A DNA stretch of 64,000 nucleotides from Enterococcus mundtii (GCF_003957375.1 NZ_CP025473.1:2133501-2197500), one strand, 5' to 3'; positions 8,989 through 18,090 are shown, counted from the stretch's first letter. Notes: generated by a model not told the origin, from the letters alone. Numbers and translations: made by a program.

Positions 8989-9825
8989 ATGTGCAGAATA
9001 TTAGGTCTATCACGTCAGTCCTATTATTATCAATCAAAACCAAAGAAAGACGAATCAGAACTTGAAGAAGCAGTCGCTGAAGAATTTATCCGCAGCCGAA
9101 AGGCCTACGGCTCAAGAAAAATAAAAAAAGCCTTATCAAAACGAGGCATTCAGATCAGCCGACGAAAAATTAGTAGAATCATGAAAAATAGAGGATTAAA
9201 ATCGAGCTATACTGTTGCTTATTTTAAAGTACATCATTCTACTTGCAATGAAGCCAAAACGACAAACGTATTGAATCGTAAATTCTTAAGAGACAACCCA
9301 TTAGAAGCGATCGTAACAGACTTGACTTATGTACGAGTCGGGAAAAAATGGAATTATGTCTGTTTCATTTTGGATCTGTTCAATCGAGAAATTCTCGGCT
9401 ATTCTTGTGGAGAACATAAAGATGCCGTTCTAGTAAAAAAAGCATTTAGCCGTATCAAACAACCTCTGACAGAGGTTGAGATTTTTCATACTGATCGTGG
9501 AAAAGAGTTTGATAACCAAGCTATTGATGAATTATTAACAACTTTTGACATCAATCGATCATTGAGTCATAAAGGCTGTCCTTTTGATAATGCCGTAGCT
9601 GAATCAACTTATAAGTCGTTGAAAGTAGAATTTGTCTATCAATACACATTTGAAACCTTACAACAATTGGATTTGGAGTTATTTGACTATGTCAATTGGT
9701 GGAACCACCTTCGGTTGCACGGTACACTTGGCTACGAGACACCGGTTGGTTACCGTAACCAGAGATTGGCGCAGCGAATCCTTGATAATGAGCTCGGATG
9801 TGCTAACGCTAGCGAGGCAGTCTAA
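8989..9825 (+). CDS. IS3-family transposase OrfB, DDE integrase core (copy 1)
   Basis: The 278-residue product carries an HTH_21-like N-terminus (RKAYGSRKIKKAL) and an rve-type DDE core: D in VTDLTYV, D in HTDRGKEF, and E in AESTYKSLK with K seven residues later. The same frame is open back to the slippery site in orfA, so it is mainly expressed as the C-terminal part of OrfAB. It is identical in all three copies, implying recent spread. Confidence 0.93.
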   Translation: MCRILGLSRQSYYYQSKPKKDESELEEAVAEEFIRSRKAYGSRKIKKALSKRGIQISRRKISRIMKNRGLKSSYTVAYFKVHHSTCNEAKTTNVLNRKFLRDNPLEAIVTDLTYVRVGKKWNYVCFILDLFNREILGYSCGEHKDAVLVKKAFSRIKQPLTEVEIFHTDRGKEFDNQAIDELLTTFDINRSLSHKGCPFDNAVAESTYKSLKVEFVYQYTFETLQQLDLELFDYVNWWNHLRLHGTLGYETPVGYRNQRLAQRILDNELGCANASEAV

Positions 9826-10000
9826 CTTTAATTGTTAGCTCCTGCCGAAGATCGTCACATCCGAGGAGGCTCATTGTCAAGGACAATCGGAATAGCATAC
9901 GGAAAGAAGTTCTGCACCTTATAAAATTTGTCAAAAAAACTGTTGCCATTCCAAATGAAGTGTTAAAGAAAGCAAATTCAAACCAATTTTGTGAATAGAA

Positions 10001-10037
10001 AAGAGAGTGGCAAGCTTTATTTTGCCACTCTTTTTTT
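10001..10037 (+). terminator. Intrinsic terminator
   Basis: GAGTGGCAA and TTGCCACTC arms with an 8-nt loop, followed by seven Ts on the plus strand. Before the inversion it would have lain elsewhere relative to the IS. Confidence 0.8.
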
Positions 10038-10058
10038 GTGCGTAAAAGCCTTAGTCAC

Positions 10059-10130
10059 TATGACCAAAACTACGGACGAAACTATGACCAAAAGTAGGTA
10101 CTATATTATGACCGAAAATAGGTCCAAAAT
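10059..10130 (+). repeat. Three tandem 24-bp repeats (iteron-like)
   Basis: TATGACC(A/G)AAAnTA(C/G)G recurs at exact 24-bp spacing, starting at 10059, 10083 and 10107. Such directly repeated boxes resemble iterons or operator arrays; no replication gene is adjacent. Confidence 0.6.
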
Positions 10131-10776
10131 GGATTTTTTTGTGATATCAAAAAAATATGAAGTGATTTTGAAAGAAAACCAGTTGGCACAGCCAACTTAG
10201 CAACCTTCCTGTAGGAAGGTGCTATCAGTTTTCCCTTATGCTCTTTTCTTTCTTTTTTGTTTCATATGTCAAATGCCATTTTGAAATGTACCATCTTAAG
10301 AAATTTATCCTTAAAAACAATTGCTTTATTGGATAAAAAGATGCTACATTATCTTAAAAAAGGAATCAAATATAATGAATTTAGTGGCTAGCATATCGTG
10401 TGATTAAGATACTTTATAGTGTAAGTTGAAGGAGAAAAAATATTTAAAATATACTTCCCATTTCAGTGGGAAGTAAAATTAATCTTGTTGTTTCTACTAG
10501 TAATGTATCTTTTTGGAAACTATGTAACGATGTAAACAAGATTTTTTTCAGAAGAAAAAACGATAAAAGTTGTGATAAACGATTTAAAAAATAGGAGAAA
10601 ATATATCAAGCGCATGGTATGAAACGCACATTTAAAAAGATTCGACTAACTAAAAAAATAAGTTTACAAAGCATTGTTGTGTATTACAAGTGATCTATAC
10701 ACTGAAAAATGATAGAGAAAATCTGATACGTCCGCAACAATGGACAATTGAAAATGAAAGTGAGGAAATTGGAAGA

Positions 10777-11091
10777 ATGGCTGATGAAAATAAAGTTGTT
10801 CCGCTTGAAACACTAGTGATAAATAAGGAAGAGTTTGAGCAACTTTTTCTTGATTTTTTTGTTCAATATGACAGGATTTATGATTTTAGTTCGTCACTAG
10901 ATTTATTTGAATTAGAGGCAGAAATAATAGAAAACAGTCGAGAGGAGAATGGTAAAATCATCATTTCAGTAGAAAAATTCAATGAATTATTCTCAGAAAC
11001 ATTTGAAATAGATACAGATTATTATCAACCACAAGAAGTTTTCCAATCATTTAGAAATCAGATTATTCGCTCAGGTAAGACCGTAAACTGA
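10777..11091 (+). CDS. Acidic hypothetical protein
   Basis: About 104 residues, very rich in E, D and F (for example FDLFELEAEIIENSREENG), with no recognised domain. The frame is open to a GTG at 10690, but that has no ribosome binding site. ATG 10777 has a weak GAGG upstream and is chosen with low confidence. The gene ends just before a bidirectional terminator shared with the convergent lipoprotein gene. Function unknown. Confidence 0.5.
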   Translation: MADENKVVPLETLVINKEEFEQLFLDFFVQYDRIYDFSSSLDLFELEAEIIENSREENGKIIISVEKFNELFSETFEIDTDYYQPQEVFQSFRNQIIRSGKTVN

Positions 11092-11100
11092 AAAACAATA

Positions 11101-11142
11101 AAAGAAACGTTGAAAGAATAATTATTCCTTCAACGTTTCTTT
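11101..11142. terminator. Bidirectional terminator between convergent genes
   Basis: AAAGAAACGTTGAA pairs with TTCAACGTTTCTTT across a 14-nt loop, with T-runs both ways. Confidence 0.85.
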
Positions 11143-11143
11143 T

Positions 11144-11917
11144 TTAGAATGTTTTAATGACCAAAGCAGTTTCATTGTCAGGCTTAGGTAATTCATGAAA
11201 TCCCGTATTTATAGTGCTCAATTGATCAACTAACCATGTTTTACTTTTTGAATTGTAGATAAATCTAAAATTAATATCGTTATTATCGTGTTGAAGGGGC
11301 GTCTCCAAATAATCTGCTGTATATTCATAGTCAACGTAACCTGCTAATACAAAAGAGAGCGATCCATTATTTAGTGTCAGATTTAATGGGCGGTCGTAAG
11401 CTTTTATTTTTTGTAACGTCATATTATACATATCTTCAGCCATAAAAGTTGAGTTCGTGATTTCATCTTGGGTTTCATTGAAAAAGTTATCCGAATAATC
11501 GCTTATTTTTGAAAAGTCTTTATTGGAACCAGCCTCAAAAAACTGTTCAACTTTTTCAGTATAAAGTTGTGCTAACGCTCCTTTTTCAATATTAGCTTTG
11601 ATATTTTCATGTCTATCAATTTGTGTGCTGTTCAGTAAGGGAAGATCAGCTTTTAGTTTTATATCGTCTTGATTTCTTTCAATTTCAATTGACAAAATCT
11701 TTTCAGTAAATTCAGTTTCTGATAAAGGGACATCTAGCTTTTTATCATGATAATAAGCTTCAAATCCATCTGGAACCGGAAAAAAATGTATTGGGTAATT
11801 CTTTTCTGAGCTTGTTGTACTAGTTTCCGTACTTGTAGAACTTGTGTCAGAAGTGGTACACCCACTTATAGTTCCGATGAGTAAAGCGCAGGTTAGAATG
11901 ATTGCAAATTTCTTCAA
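11144..11917 (-). CDS. Lipoprotein of unknown function
   Basis: The 257-residue product has a lipoprotein signal (ALLIGTISGC) followed by a Ser/Thr-rich linker (residues 21-38), then a mixed alpha/beta region of about 215 residues with no family I can name. It should be anchored to the outer face of the membrane. It is divergent from a small HTH regulator, and a perfect GGACTA-TAGTCC palindrome lies 28 bp upstream of its start. The regulator therefore very likely controls it. The close pairing suggests a ligand- or stress-responsive lipoprotein, but no function can be assigned. Confidence 0.75.
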   Translation of the reverse strand: MKKFAIILTCALLIGTISGCTTSDTSSTSTETSTTSSEKNYPIHFFPVPDGFEAYYHDKKLDVPLSETEFTEKILSIEIERNQDDIKLKADLPLLNSTQIDRHENIKANIEKGALAQLYTEKVEQFFEAGSNKDFSKISDYSDNFFNETQDEITNSTFMAEDMYNMTLQKIKAYDRPLNLTLNNGSLSFVLAGYVDYEYTADYLETPLQHDNNDINFRFIYNSKSKTWLVDQLSTINTGFHELPKPDNETALVIKTF

Positions 11918-11944
11918 AAAAATTCCTCCTTAAAAATTGAATGT

Positions 11945-11960
11945 GGACTAATACTAGTCC
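11945..11960. promoter_or_regulatory. Operator palindrome 1 (lipoprotein side)
   Basis: GGACTAATACTAGTCC is a 16-bp inverted repeat (GGACTA arms) in the lipoprotein/regulator divergent promoter. It matches a second copy 55 bp away. Confidence 0.7.
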
Positions 11961-11999
11961 CATTGTAGCATACCAAATCTTTAAGATTAATAAGAAAAA

Positions 12000-12015
12000 G
12001 GACTAATTTTAGTCC
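12000..12015. promoter_or_regulatory. Operator palindrome 2 (regulator side)
   Basis: GGACTAATTTTAGTCC, a second copy of the same inverted repeat, lies just before the regulator start, placed for autoregulation. Confidence 0.7.
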
Positions 12016-12031
12016 AAAAGGTGTGCTATTC

Positions 12032-12268
12032 TTGAAAGAGGAAAAAATTATTGATAAAGAAAATGTAATCGGTAGCAATATTAGACGACTCCGATTAGAA
12101 AAAGGAATTGGTCAAACCGAGCTGATTAGAGACCTACAACTCAGGAAAATCGCTATAACTAGAGAAACATTGGTTAAGATTGAAGGCGGCAGGCAACACA
12201 TTAAGTTAGATCAATTGAAAGCCATTAGGGATATTCTACAGGTGCCTTATGAAGATTTGCTTCAATGA
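12032..12268 (+). CDS. Small Xre-family HTH regulator
   Basis: A compact 78-81 residue Cro/C1-type HTH with helix signature IRRLRLEKGIGQTELIRDL, then ITRETLVKIEGGRQHIKLDQL, ending VPYEDLLQ. The TTG at 12032 has AAAGG about 10 nt upstream; the GTG at 12023 is the alternative. Three copies of a GGACTA/TAGTCC-type inverted repeat surround it: two in the divergent promoter and a weaker one overlapping its stop codon. It probably represses itself and the lipoprotein gene, and may also affect the downstream NACHT gene. Confidence 0.85.
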   Translation: MKEEKIIDKENVIGSNIRRLRLEKGIGQTELIRDLQLRKIAITRETLVKIEGGRQHIKLDQLKAIRDILQVPYEDLLQ

Positions 12269-12280
12269 CTACTTTTAGTC
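12267..12280. promoter_or_regulatory. Operator palindrome 3 (between regulator and NACHT gene)
   Basis: GACTACTTTTAGTC is a near copy of the two upstream palindromes, positioned at the regulator stop codon and about 130 bp before the nuclease-NACHT start. It may bring that gene under the same regulator. Confidence 0.5.
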
Positions 12281-12409
12281 TTTAGTATAATAATCTATTG
12301 TTACACCTTTATGGATAACAAAGAAATACTGATATAATCATAAATGAGCTATGTAGTGATACGGTATACTTTTGTATAACGTGTGTTTTGAATAGAAGGA
12401 GGTTTTTTA

Positions 12410-15382
12410 GTGAATGTAAGTGAATGGGTAAAAAGTATAGATCCTAACTCTTTGGTGTCAGAACAAGATGTAAGAACTAAGATTGCAGTTCCTTTAATTA
12501 AATTATTAGGGTATGACGAAAAGTATTATGCTGATGAATTTCCAATCTATAGCTATTCTGGAAGAAAAAAGAATCCAACAAAATTTATTGACATTTTGTG
12601 TTTTAGTTCAGATGAATGGAATTTAAATCGCGATTTATCATCCTGGCCGTGGGTTCAGGATCATTCTTTGATTTCAATTGAGCTAAAAAAACCTTCTGAG
12701 AGTCTCGAAGATGCTACCGGGCAAGCAATGTTTTACTCAATGAATGCAAGAAGTCCTTTTTATATTGTTTTGAACGGTATTGATATAAAAATTTTGAAGA
12801 TGATTGATTTTTTTTCAGATACAGTTATTTTTGAAGGCCCTATCGAAAATATTGCTGAAAATTGGGTTGATATTTATAATACAATTTCTTTTAAAAAACT
12901 ATCGAAAGAAACCAAAGAGATGGGTGAATTTAAGGATCAAAAAATATTCACTAATTATTGTATTTCTTTATCACAGCAATATAAGGAGATGTATAGATGG
13001 CAATGGCGACAGTATATAATTAAGCAGTCAAAAAAAGAGAGATCAGAAATATATCCAGAAGTATTCACAAATTTTACGGGACGAGCATTGGTCAAAGGAG
13101 ATGCAGGAAGTGGAAAAACAACATTCCTTCATAGTATTTTTTTGAACCAAAGTCAAAACTACATTAATTCAAAAAGTAAAGTGATACCTGTTTTATTATC
13201 TGGTAAACTTTGGCATAGAAGCTTTCATTCAGTGCTTGAGGGAATCCTCAAAGAGTTAAAAGTTTTTGTTCCAAATATAACGATTGAGATTGTTACAAGT
13301 ATGGTATTTTCGGGAGAGATTTTACTATTAATTGATGGGATAGATGAATGTAAACAAAATCGTGATCTGTTAATTCATGACATTATACAGAATAAATTTA
13401 ATGTAATTGTATCATCAAGGCCTCTGTATATGGATAACAGCTTGGAAGTTTTTAGTACTTATGAAACGGAAATGCTGGATGAAAATAGAATAATTAAGAT
13501 CTCTTCAGATGTTTTGAAAAGAAGCACATCTATTGAAATGCATCGATTGCCCAAAAGTATGAAAAAAATATTGAAGATACCTATTTATTTTAATATGTTT
13601 TTAGCATATGAAATGGATAAAAATAATGATAAGGTTCCAAGTAATATTGCAGAACTGTATCAATCTTTTACAAATTATGTTTTGAAGCAAGTAAATAATA
13701 AAGGAAACTCGGATATAGATGAAGTTCCTTTGTTTAAATTGCATAATATTTTGTCAGAGTTTGCATTCTTATCTTATTCTATAAAGCATGGAAAGGAGAC
13801 AGATATAACAACTATCATAAAAAAAGAATTTCCTAATTCTGTACTCTCGATTTACAGGATTTTTTTACAGAGTGGTTTAATTTTTGAAACTGCAGAAGGA
13901 TGTGAATTTCAACAATTCTCTTTAAAGGAGTATTACTATGCTTTGTTTATAACCAAGCATATATCTGATCAGCTAGACATTTTTTTGGAAAAGTATGTTG
14001 TCGATCCTAATTACGAAGAAATTATATTGCTGCTTGTAGGAATAAATAAAGATAAAGTAATACAAGATAAAATACTCGATACTTTACTTGTAAAAAATTT
14101 ATCACTTTATGTAAAATGCTTAAAGCGAAGGTATAATTTTTCACGTGATTTTGAAGAGAATAAAGATAGAAATTTTTATGAAACTTTTTTTAGAACAGTA
14201 CGTGATACTTATCAACTTTTAGTAGATACCTATTTTTCAAATATAAAAAAATATATGCTTCCATACGTATTAAAAAATGAAGATGCTGATTCTTTTGTAA
14301 TCGGGGTAGATTGTTCTGTGGATATAAATAAGAATTCTATAAGTATTGAATTAATAGCAGTAAATAAAGGTGCTGTTGATGATCAATTAGTAAAAATAAG
14401 TTATAATGATACAGCTCCTGTCATGATGATAGAAAAAAATGGAAAAGAAGTTATTATACCGTATTCAACGTTAAGAAATAACATTGGTTTCTATCATTAT
14501 GAACTTAATTATTTAAACACAGGGATAGACTACGCTAGAGAAATTGCGATAGATATAATTTTTTCTAATGTAGATGAGATTTTGAAGAATACTAAATTAT
14601 TAGAATTTGAAACTCCTGAAATGCTTTCTTTTTTTATTGAAGAGTTTTTTAACTCAGCATCTCCTTTAAACGTATCAAAGGGCAATGGAATAAAGCAGTA
14701 TAATCTATCATTAAAAAGACAAAGTATTGATGAACTATTAGATATATGTGGAGGCTTATATAAATATGAAATAAATACTAAAAATGGGAAAAAAATTAGT
14801 TTCGGAGTAATATGGTATTTACTTTATAAGAATAAGGAAAAACTCAATTTGGATTTTGATAATCTTTTGTTTCCTACAAAGCTAGAAAAACCTATAGGAA
14901 ATGGTAATTGGGTATGGAACTATTATAATGACCAACAGATTATAAATTGGATTAAGAATTATTATAAGTATGGCCAAGAATCTTATAGGAAAATTGTTGA
15001 AGAATTATTTCCAAATCTTAGGAATGATTTGGCTTTATACCAAGTAGGTCCAGTTCAGTACAGTATAAAAGTTAAACTTCCTGATCGGGCCTCAAACGAT
15101 AACTTTAGTCAAGGTAGTATCGGTACTAGTTTTTGTTTAGTTGACAGTGTAAAAAACTGTAATCCGAAAATGAGTGTTGTCGAAAATGATACAAGACTTA
15201 TAGACTTGGATGACTACCATAATCAGTTAAGAAAAGAAGCAAAATTTTATAACAGAACATTATCTATAGGAGGAACTTCTGACTCACTACTTACTTATTT
15301 ATTTAATAAAAAAATGAATACGAGAAGTTTTGTTTATAATACATTAAGGAAAGAATTTAAAGAAATCTTTGATCCAAAATAG
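12410..15382 (+). CDS. Nuclease-NACHT STAND NTPase, candidate antiphage defence protein
   Basis: GTG start with AGGAGG 7 nt upstream; 990 residues. Residues 1-130 look like the HsdR N-terminal PD-(D/E)xK nuclease fold: D61 in FIDILCF, E91-x-K93 in ISIELKKP, and a conserved Q105. Residues 225-400 form a NACHT NTPase with Walker A GDAGSGKTT (230-238), Walker B LLLIDGIDE (around 309) and VIVSSRP as the sensor motif. The remaining 550 residues have no visible repeats and may be the sensing region. This architecture is that of bacterial NLR-like proteins, which sense infection and activate an effector. The gene is strongly AT-biased and stands alone within the inverted segment. The defence role is inferred. 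Confidence 0.85.
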   Translation: MNVSEWVKSIDPNSLVSEQDVRTKIAVPLIKLLGYDEKYYADEFPIYSYSGRKKNPTKFIDILCFSSDEWNLNRDLSSWPWVQDHSLISIELKKPSESLEDATGQAMFYSMNARSPFYIVLNGIDIKILKMIDFFSDTVIFEGPIENIAENWVDIYNTISFKKLSKETKEMGEFKDQKIFTNYCISLSQQYKEMYRWQWRQYIIKQSKKERSEIYPEVFTNFTGRALVKGDAGSGKTTFLHSIFLNQSQNYINSKSKVIPVLLSGKLWHRSFHSVLEGILKELKVFVPNITIEIVTSMVFSGEILLLIDGIDECKQNRDLLIHDIIQNKFNVIVSSRPLYMDNSLEVFSTYETEMLDENRIIKISSDVLKRSTSIEMHRLPKSMKKILKIPIYFNMFLAYEMDKNNDKVPSNIAELYQSFTNYVLKQVNNKGNSDIDEVPLFKLHNILSEFAFLSYSIKHGKETDITTIIKKEFPNSVLSIYRIFLQSGLIFETAEGCEFQQFSLKEYYYALFITKHISDQLDIFLEKYVVDPNYEEIILLLVGINKDKVIQDKILDTLLVKNLSLYVKCLKRRYNFSRDFEENKDRNFYETFFRTVRDTYQLLVDTYFSNIKKYMLPYVLKNEDADSFVIGVDCSVDINKNSISIELIAVNKGAVDDQLVKISYNDTAPVMMIEKNGKEVIIPYSTLRNNIGFYHYELNYLNTGIDYAREIAIDIIFSNVDEILKNTKLLEFETPEMLSFFIEEFFNSASPLNVSKGNGIKQYNLSLKRQSIDELLDICGGLYKYEINTKNGKKISFGVIWYLLYKNKEKLNLDFDNLLFPTKLEKPIGNGNWVWNYYNDQQIINWIKNYYKYGQESYRKIVEELFPNLRNDLALYQVGPVQYSIKVKLPDRASNDNFSQGSIGTSFCLVDSVKNCNPKMSVVENDTRLIDLDDYHNQLRKEAKFYNRTLSIGGTSDSLLTYLFNKKMNTRSFVYNTLRKEFKEIFDPK

Positions 15383-15563
15383 TAAATTATATTTGGAATG
15401 ACTAACAATATTACTTTCTAAATTGTTGTTTTGTAGATTTTATAATATTTGTATAGAATCTAATCGGATTTTCTTATCAAAAATACACTACACAGTCCAG
15501 ATGTTATCATCTTTCTAATTAACTATATTTATTTTTATAGAAAAAATGGAATAATTTAATTCC

Positions 15564-15584
15564 TCAAATAACTTCTCTACCTGC
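15564..15584 (+). repeat. 21-bp repeat shared with the integrase upstream region
   Basis: TCAAATAACTTCTCTACCTG plus C is identical to 24702-24722. A shorter 15-bp version (ATAACTTCTCTACCT) lies at 23730-23744. It may be an integrase or Xis arm-type site. Confidence 0.6.
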
Positions 15585-15802
15585 TATTTTGGGTACGATA
15601 TTGGCTACGTTATCGATGATAGTACCTGATAATATACACTGTCAGTCTATGGTAATTTGTCAAATGAATTATATATCCAAAGCATATACCTTTCCCTTGA
15701 TTCCCAAAAGAGCCATTGGAAGGGTCAGTTGGTTAAGTAAATAATTATGCGGTCTCTTTTTCAATAAGAACTGCTGATGCGTTCAATCAAGTAAAAGAGT
15801 GT

Positions 15803-15846
15803 GGGACAATCATCAGAAAATATCGGATGATTGTCCCATTTTTTTT
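15803..15846 (+). terminator. Intrinsic terminator
   Basis: GGGACAATCATC and GATGATTGTCCC arms with an 11-nt loop, followed by eight Ts. Confidence 0.85.
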
Positions 15847-15979
15847 CTTTTTTTAAATTTAAGGAACGAAAATTTTTTTAACTCATGATAAAGTTGAGAA
15901 AGAATGATATCGTTAAGGTCAGTTAAATATATGAGATAATAGTTATCCTGGAAATATTAAAAGGTTTATTCTTTTTATC

Positions 15980-16575
15980 AAAAAACTGATGCAGAACCTT
16001 GTGTATGAGAGTTTAAGCAACTCGTCAAGGAACGTTTGGGAATCAGTCGTTGTTGATGTCGTAATGGGATACTGTTACGTATCAAGTGAGTATTCTTGGT
16101 GACAAGAAGAAAGCCAGTGTAAAAGCATTGGAACGCAAAGAACGTGTGCAAAGTGTGACCAAATGTAAGGTAGCGAACTTGTCGGGACGACAATAGAAAG
16201 CTAAGTTGATAAGACTTAGCCTCTCCGTGAAGAGATTTGCTAAGAGATTGGCATTTCACACTGATGGAACCATCCAAAGAAGTCCTTCGCCGTGAAGTGA
16301 TTAGAAATAATCTATAAGACAAGAAACGCGTGAGAGTAGCAGAAGGCGGTATATGTTGATACTAATCATAATCAAAATATACCGAATGCCCCTGTGGAAT
16401 TTGTAGGCTGTCATGCCTGACCACATCTCGTAAAGCTACAATATGCCAGCGGTCGCTCCGTCTGGTACGGTATTGTAGAATGTGTGACTGAACAACATTG
16501 CAATCGCATGGCGTAGAGAGAGACACTCCGCATAGTTTTTTGGTAAAGGGCGTAAGCCTTTTTCTTTTGCATTTT
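15980..16575 (+). ncRNA. Structured non-coding block, possible group II intron 5' fragment
   Basis: About 600 bp, visibly richer in G and C than its flanks, packed with inverted repeats and broken in all frames. Examples are CGGTATAT/ATATACCG (about 16347-16385) and TACAATATGCCAG/TCTGGTACGGTATTGTA (about 16436-16476). Its style (GAAAGC, GGGACGAC and ACTGAACA blocks) is like domain I of a group II intron starting near GTGTATGAG (about 15999). No reverse transcriptase or domain V is present, so it would be a 3'-truncated relic. The assignment is a guess; only the dense folding potential is directly seen. It lies directly upstream of the displaced LXG partner gene. Confidence 0.3.
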
Positions 16576-16819
16576 TTTCTATTCAAAAGAACAATTACAA
16601 AGAGTTGCACGATTATGATATCAAAACTATATTTTATGAGATTTTTCGTTTTTCGATTTGTATATTTGGTAAGCTTTACGTAGAATGCGCTTTCTTTGCA
16701 AAGGTCGATAGTGATACGATTTATATCTTGGAAGTAGCGAAACGTTCTCTAAAACGGTAAAAATCATTACTTCTAGGTAGATTCAAATCAAATGTATGAG
16801 ATGGAATGGAGGTAAGAAA

Positions 16820-17125
16820 ATGAATGATGAAATGCTAAAGAATCAACAAGAAATTGTCAAAGTGGAACAACATCAAGAAAAGTTATCGAATGAAAAACGT
16901 GTATTGGAAGAAAAACTGCTTCAGTTACAAGATGTACTTCAAAGAGGTTTTCGTCAATTAGCTGAGTTAAACTATGAAGGAGTACAACAGGGGCATACCT
17001 CCACAAAGTGGGTACATAAAAACAATGAAACAAAACAGCATATTTTTCAACGCCAGTTAAGGCAAGCCGATGAGGAGTTAAATCATACATATAATAAAGC
17101 CATACAGAAATTAGAAATAGAACGG
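16820..17125 (+). pseudogene. LXG partner protein (DUF3958-like), 3' end removed by IS and inversion
   Basis: A coiled-coil protein from MNDEMLKNQQEIV (GGAGGT 7 nt upstream) running 102 codons to IER at the IS edge. Small helical proteins of this size precede LXG toxins and chaperone their export. Joining position 17125 to the sequence left of IS copy 1 (reverse complement, after removing a 4-bp ACGG duplication) extends the frame by EELQVQRRNLSRD and a stop. That stop overlaps the LXG start region. The intact gene thus was 115 codons, immediately upstream of the LXG gene. In the present arrangement it reads into the IS. Confidence 0.8.
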
Positions 17126-17253
17126 TGGAATGGCAACAGTTTTTTTGACAAATTTTATAAGGTGCAGAACTTCTTTCCGTATGCTATTCCGATTGTCCTT
17201 GACAATGAGCCTCCTCGGATGTGACGATCTTCGGCAGGAGCTAACAATTAAAG

Positions 17254-18090
17254 TTAGACTGCCTCGCTAGCGTTAGCACATCCGAGCTCATTATCAAGGA
17301 TTCGCTGCGCCAATCTCTGGTTACGGTAACCAACCGGTGTCTCGTAGCCAAGTGTACCGTGCAACCGAAGGTGGTTCCACCAATTGACATAGTCAAATAA
17401 CTCCAAATCCAATTGTTGTAAGGTTTCAAATGTGTATTGATAGACAAATTCTACTTTCAACGACTTATAAGTTGATTCAGCTACGGCATTATCAAAAGGA
17501 CAGCCTTTATGACTCAATGATCGATTGATGTCAAAAGTTGTTAATAATTCATCAATAGCTTGGTTATCAAACTCTTTTCCACGATCAGTATGAAAAATCT
17601 CAACCTCTGTCAGAGGTTGTTTGATACGGCTAAATGCTTTTTTTACTAGAACGGCATCTTTATGTTCTCCACAAGAATAGCCGAGAATTTCTCGATTGAA
17701 CAGATCCAAAATGAAACAGACATAATTCCATTTTTTCCCGACTCGTACATAAGTCAAGTCTGTTACGATCGCTTCTAATGGGTTGTCTCTTAAGAATTTA
17801 CGATTCAATACGTTTGTCGTTTTGGCTTCATTGCAAGTAGAATGATGTACTTTAAAATAAGCAACAGTATAGCTCGATTTTAATCCTCTATTTTTCATGA
17901 TTCTACTAATTTTTCGTCGGCTGATCTGAATGCCTCGTTTTGATAAGGCTTTTTTTATTTTTCTTGAGCCGTAGGCCTTTCGGCTGCGGATAAATTCTTC
18001 AGCGACTGCTTCTTCAAGTTCTGATTCGTCTTTCTTTGGTTTTGATTGATAATAATAGGACTGACGTGATAGACCTAATATTCTGCACAT
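17254..18090 (-). CDS. IS3-family transposase OrfB (copy 2)
   Basis: Identical in sequence to OrfB of copy 1, with the full DDE triad. It is expressed through the OrfAB -1 frameshift. Confidence 0.93.
   Translation of the reverse strand: MCRILGLSRQSYYYQSKPKKDESELEEAVAEEFIRSRKAYGSRKIKKALSKRGIQISRRKISRIMKNRGLKSSYTVAYFKVHHSTCNEAKTTNVLNRKFLRDNPLEAIVTDLTYVRVGKKWNYVCFILDLFNREILGYSCGEHKDAVLVKKAFSRIKQPLTEVEIFHTDRGKEFDNQAIDELLTTFDINRSLSHKGCPFDNAVAESTYKSLKVEFVYQYTFETLQQLDLELFDYVNWWNHLRLHGTLGYETPVGYRNQRLAQRILDNELGCANASEAV

Larger units (their letters stand above)
8588..9953 (+). mobile_element. IS3-family insertion sequence, copy 1 (1366 bp)
   Basis: Terminal inverted repeats are imperfect: TGGATAGGCTACAATT at the left and, reverse-complemented, TGGAATGGCAACAGTT at the right. 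The copy carries overlapping orfA/orfB. Immediate flanks (CCGT left, AATG right) do not form a duplication, but each matches a flank of copy 2, showing that the DNA between the two copies has been inverted. It is 36 bp upstream of the LXG remnant. Confidence 0.95.
9954..10776. other. Gene-poor stretch at the edge of the inverted segment
   Basis: About 820 bp without a convincing gene. It contains a terminator (10001-10037), three tandem 24-bp repeats (from 10059), a CCTTCCTGTAGGAAGG palindrome at about 10203 and an ACTTCCCA/TGGGAAGT hairpin near 10453. A 69-codon frame at 9991-10200 runs through the terminator and repeats and has no ribosome binding site, so it is not called as a gene. Confidence 0.5.
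15383..15979. other. Gene-free stretch with integrative-element sequence
   Basis: Nearly 600 bp with no gene. It holds a 21-bp match (15564-15584) to sequence just upstream of the integrase gene, followed within 20 bp by TTGGCTACGTT (15601-15611). The latter is the inverse of the tandem box after the integrase stop. A terminator follows at 15803-15846. It looks like the end of a related integrative element. Confidence 0.45.

Noticed and set aside
9991-10200. 69-codon plus-strand frame ending ENQLAQPT
   Set aside because: Runs through a terminator hairpin and 24-bp repeats and has no ribosome binding site.
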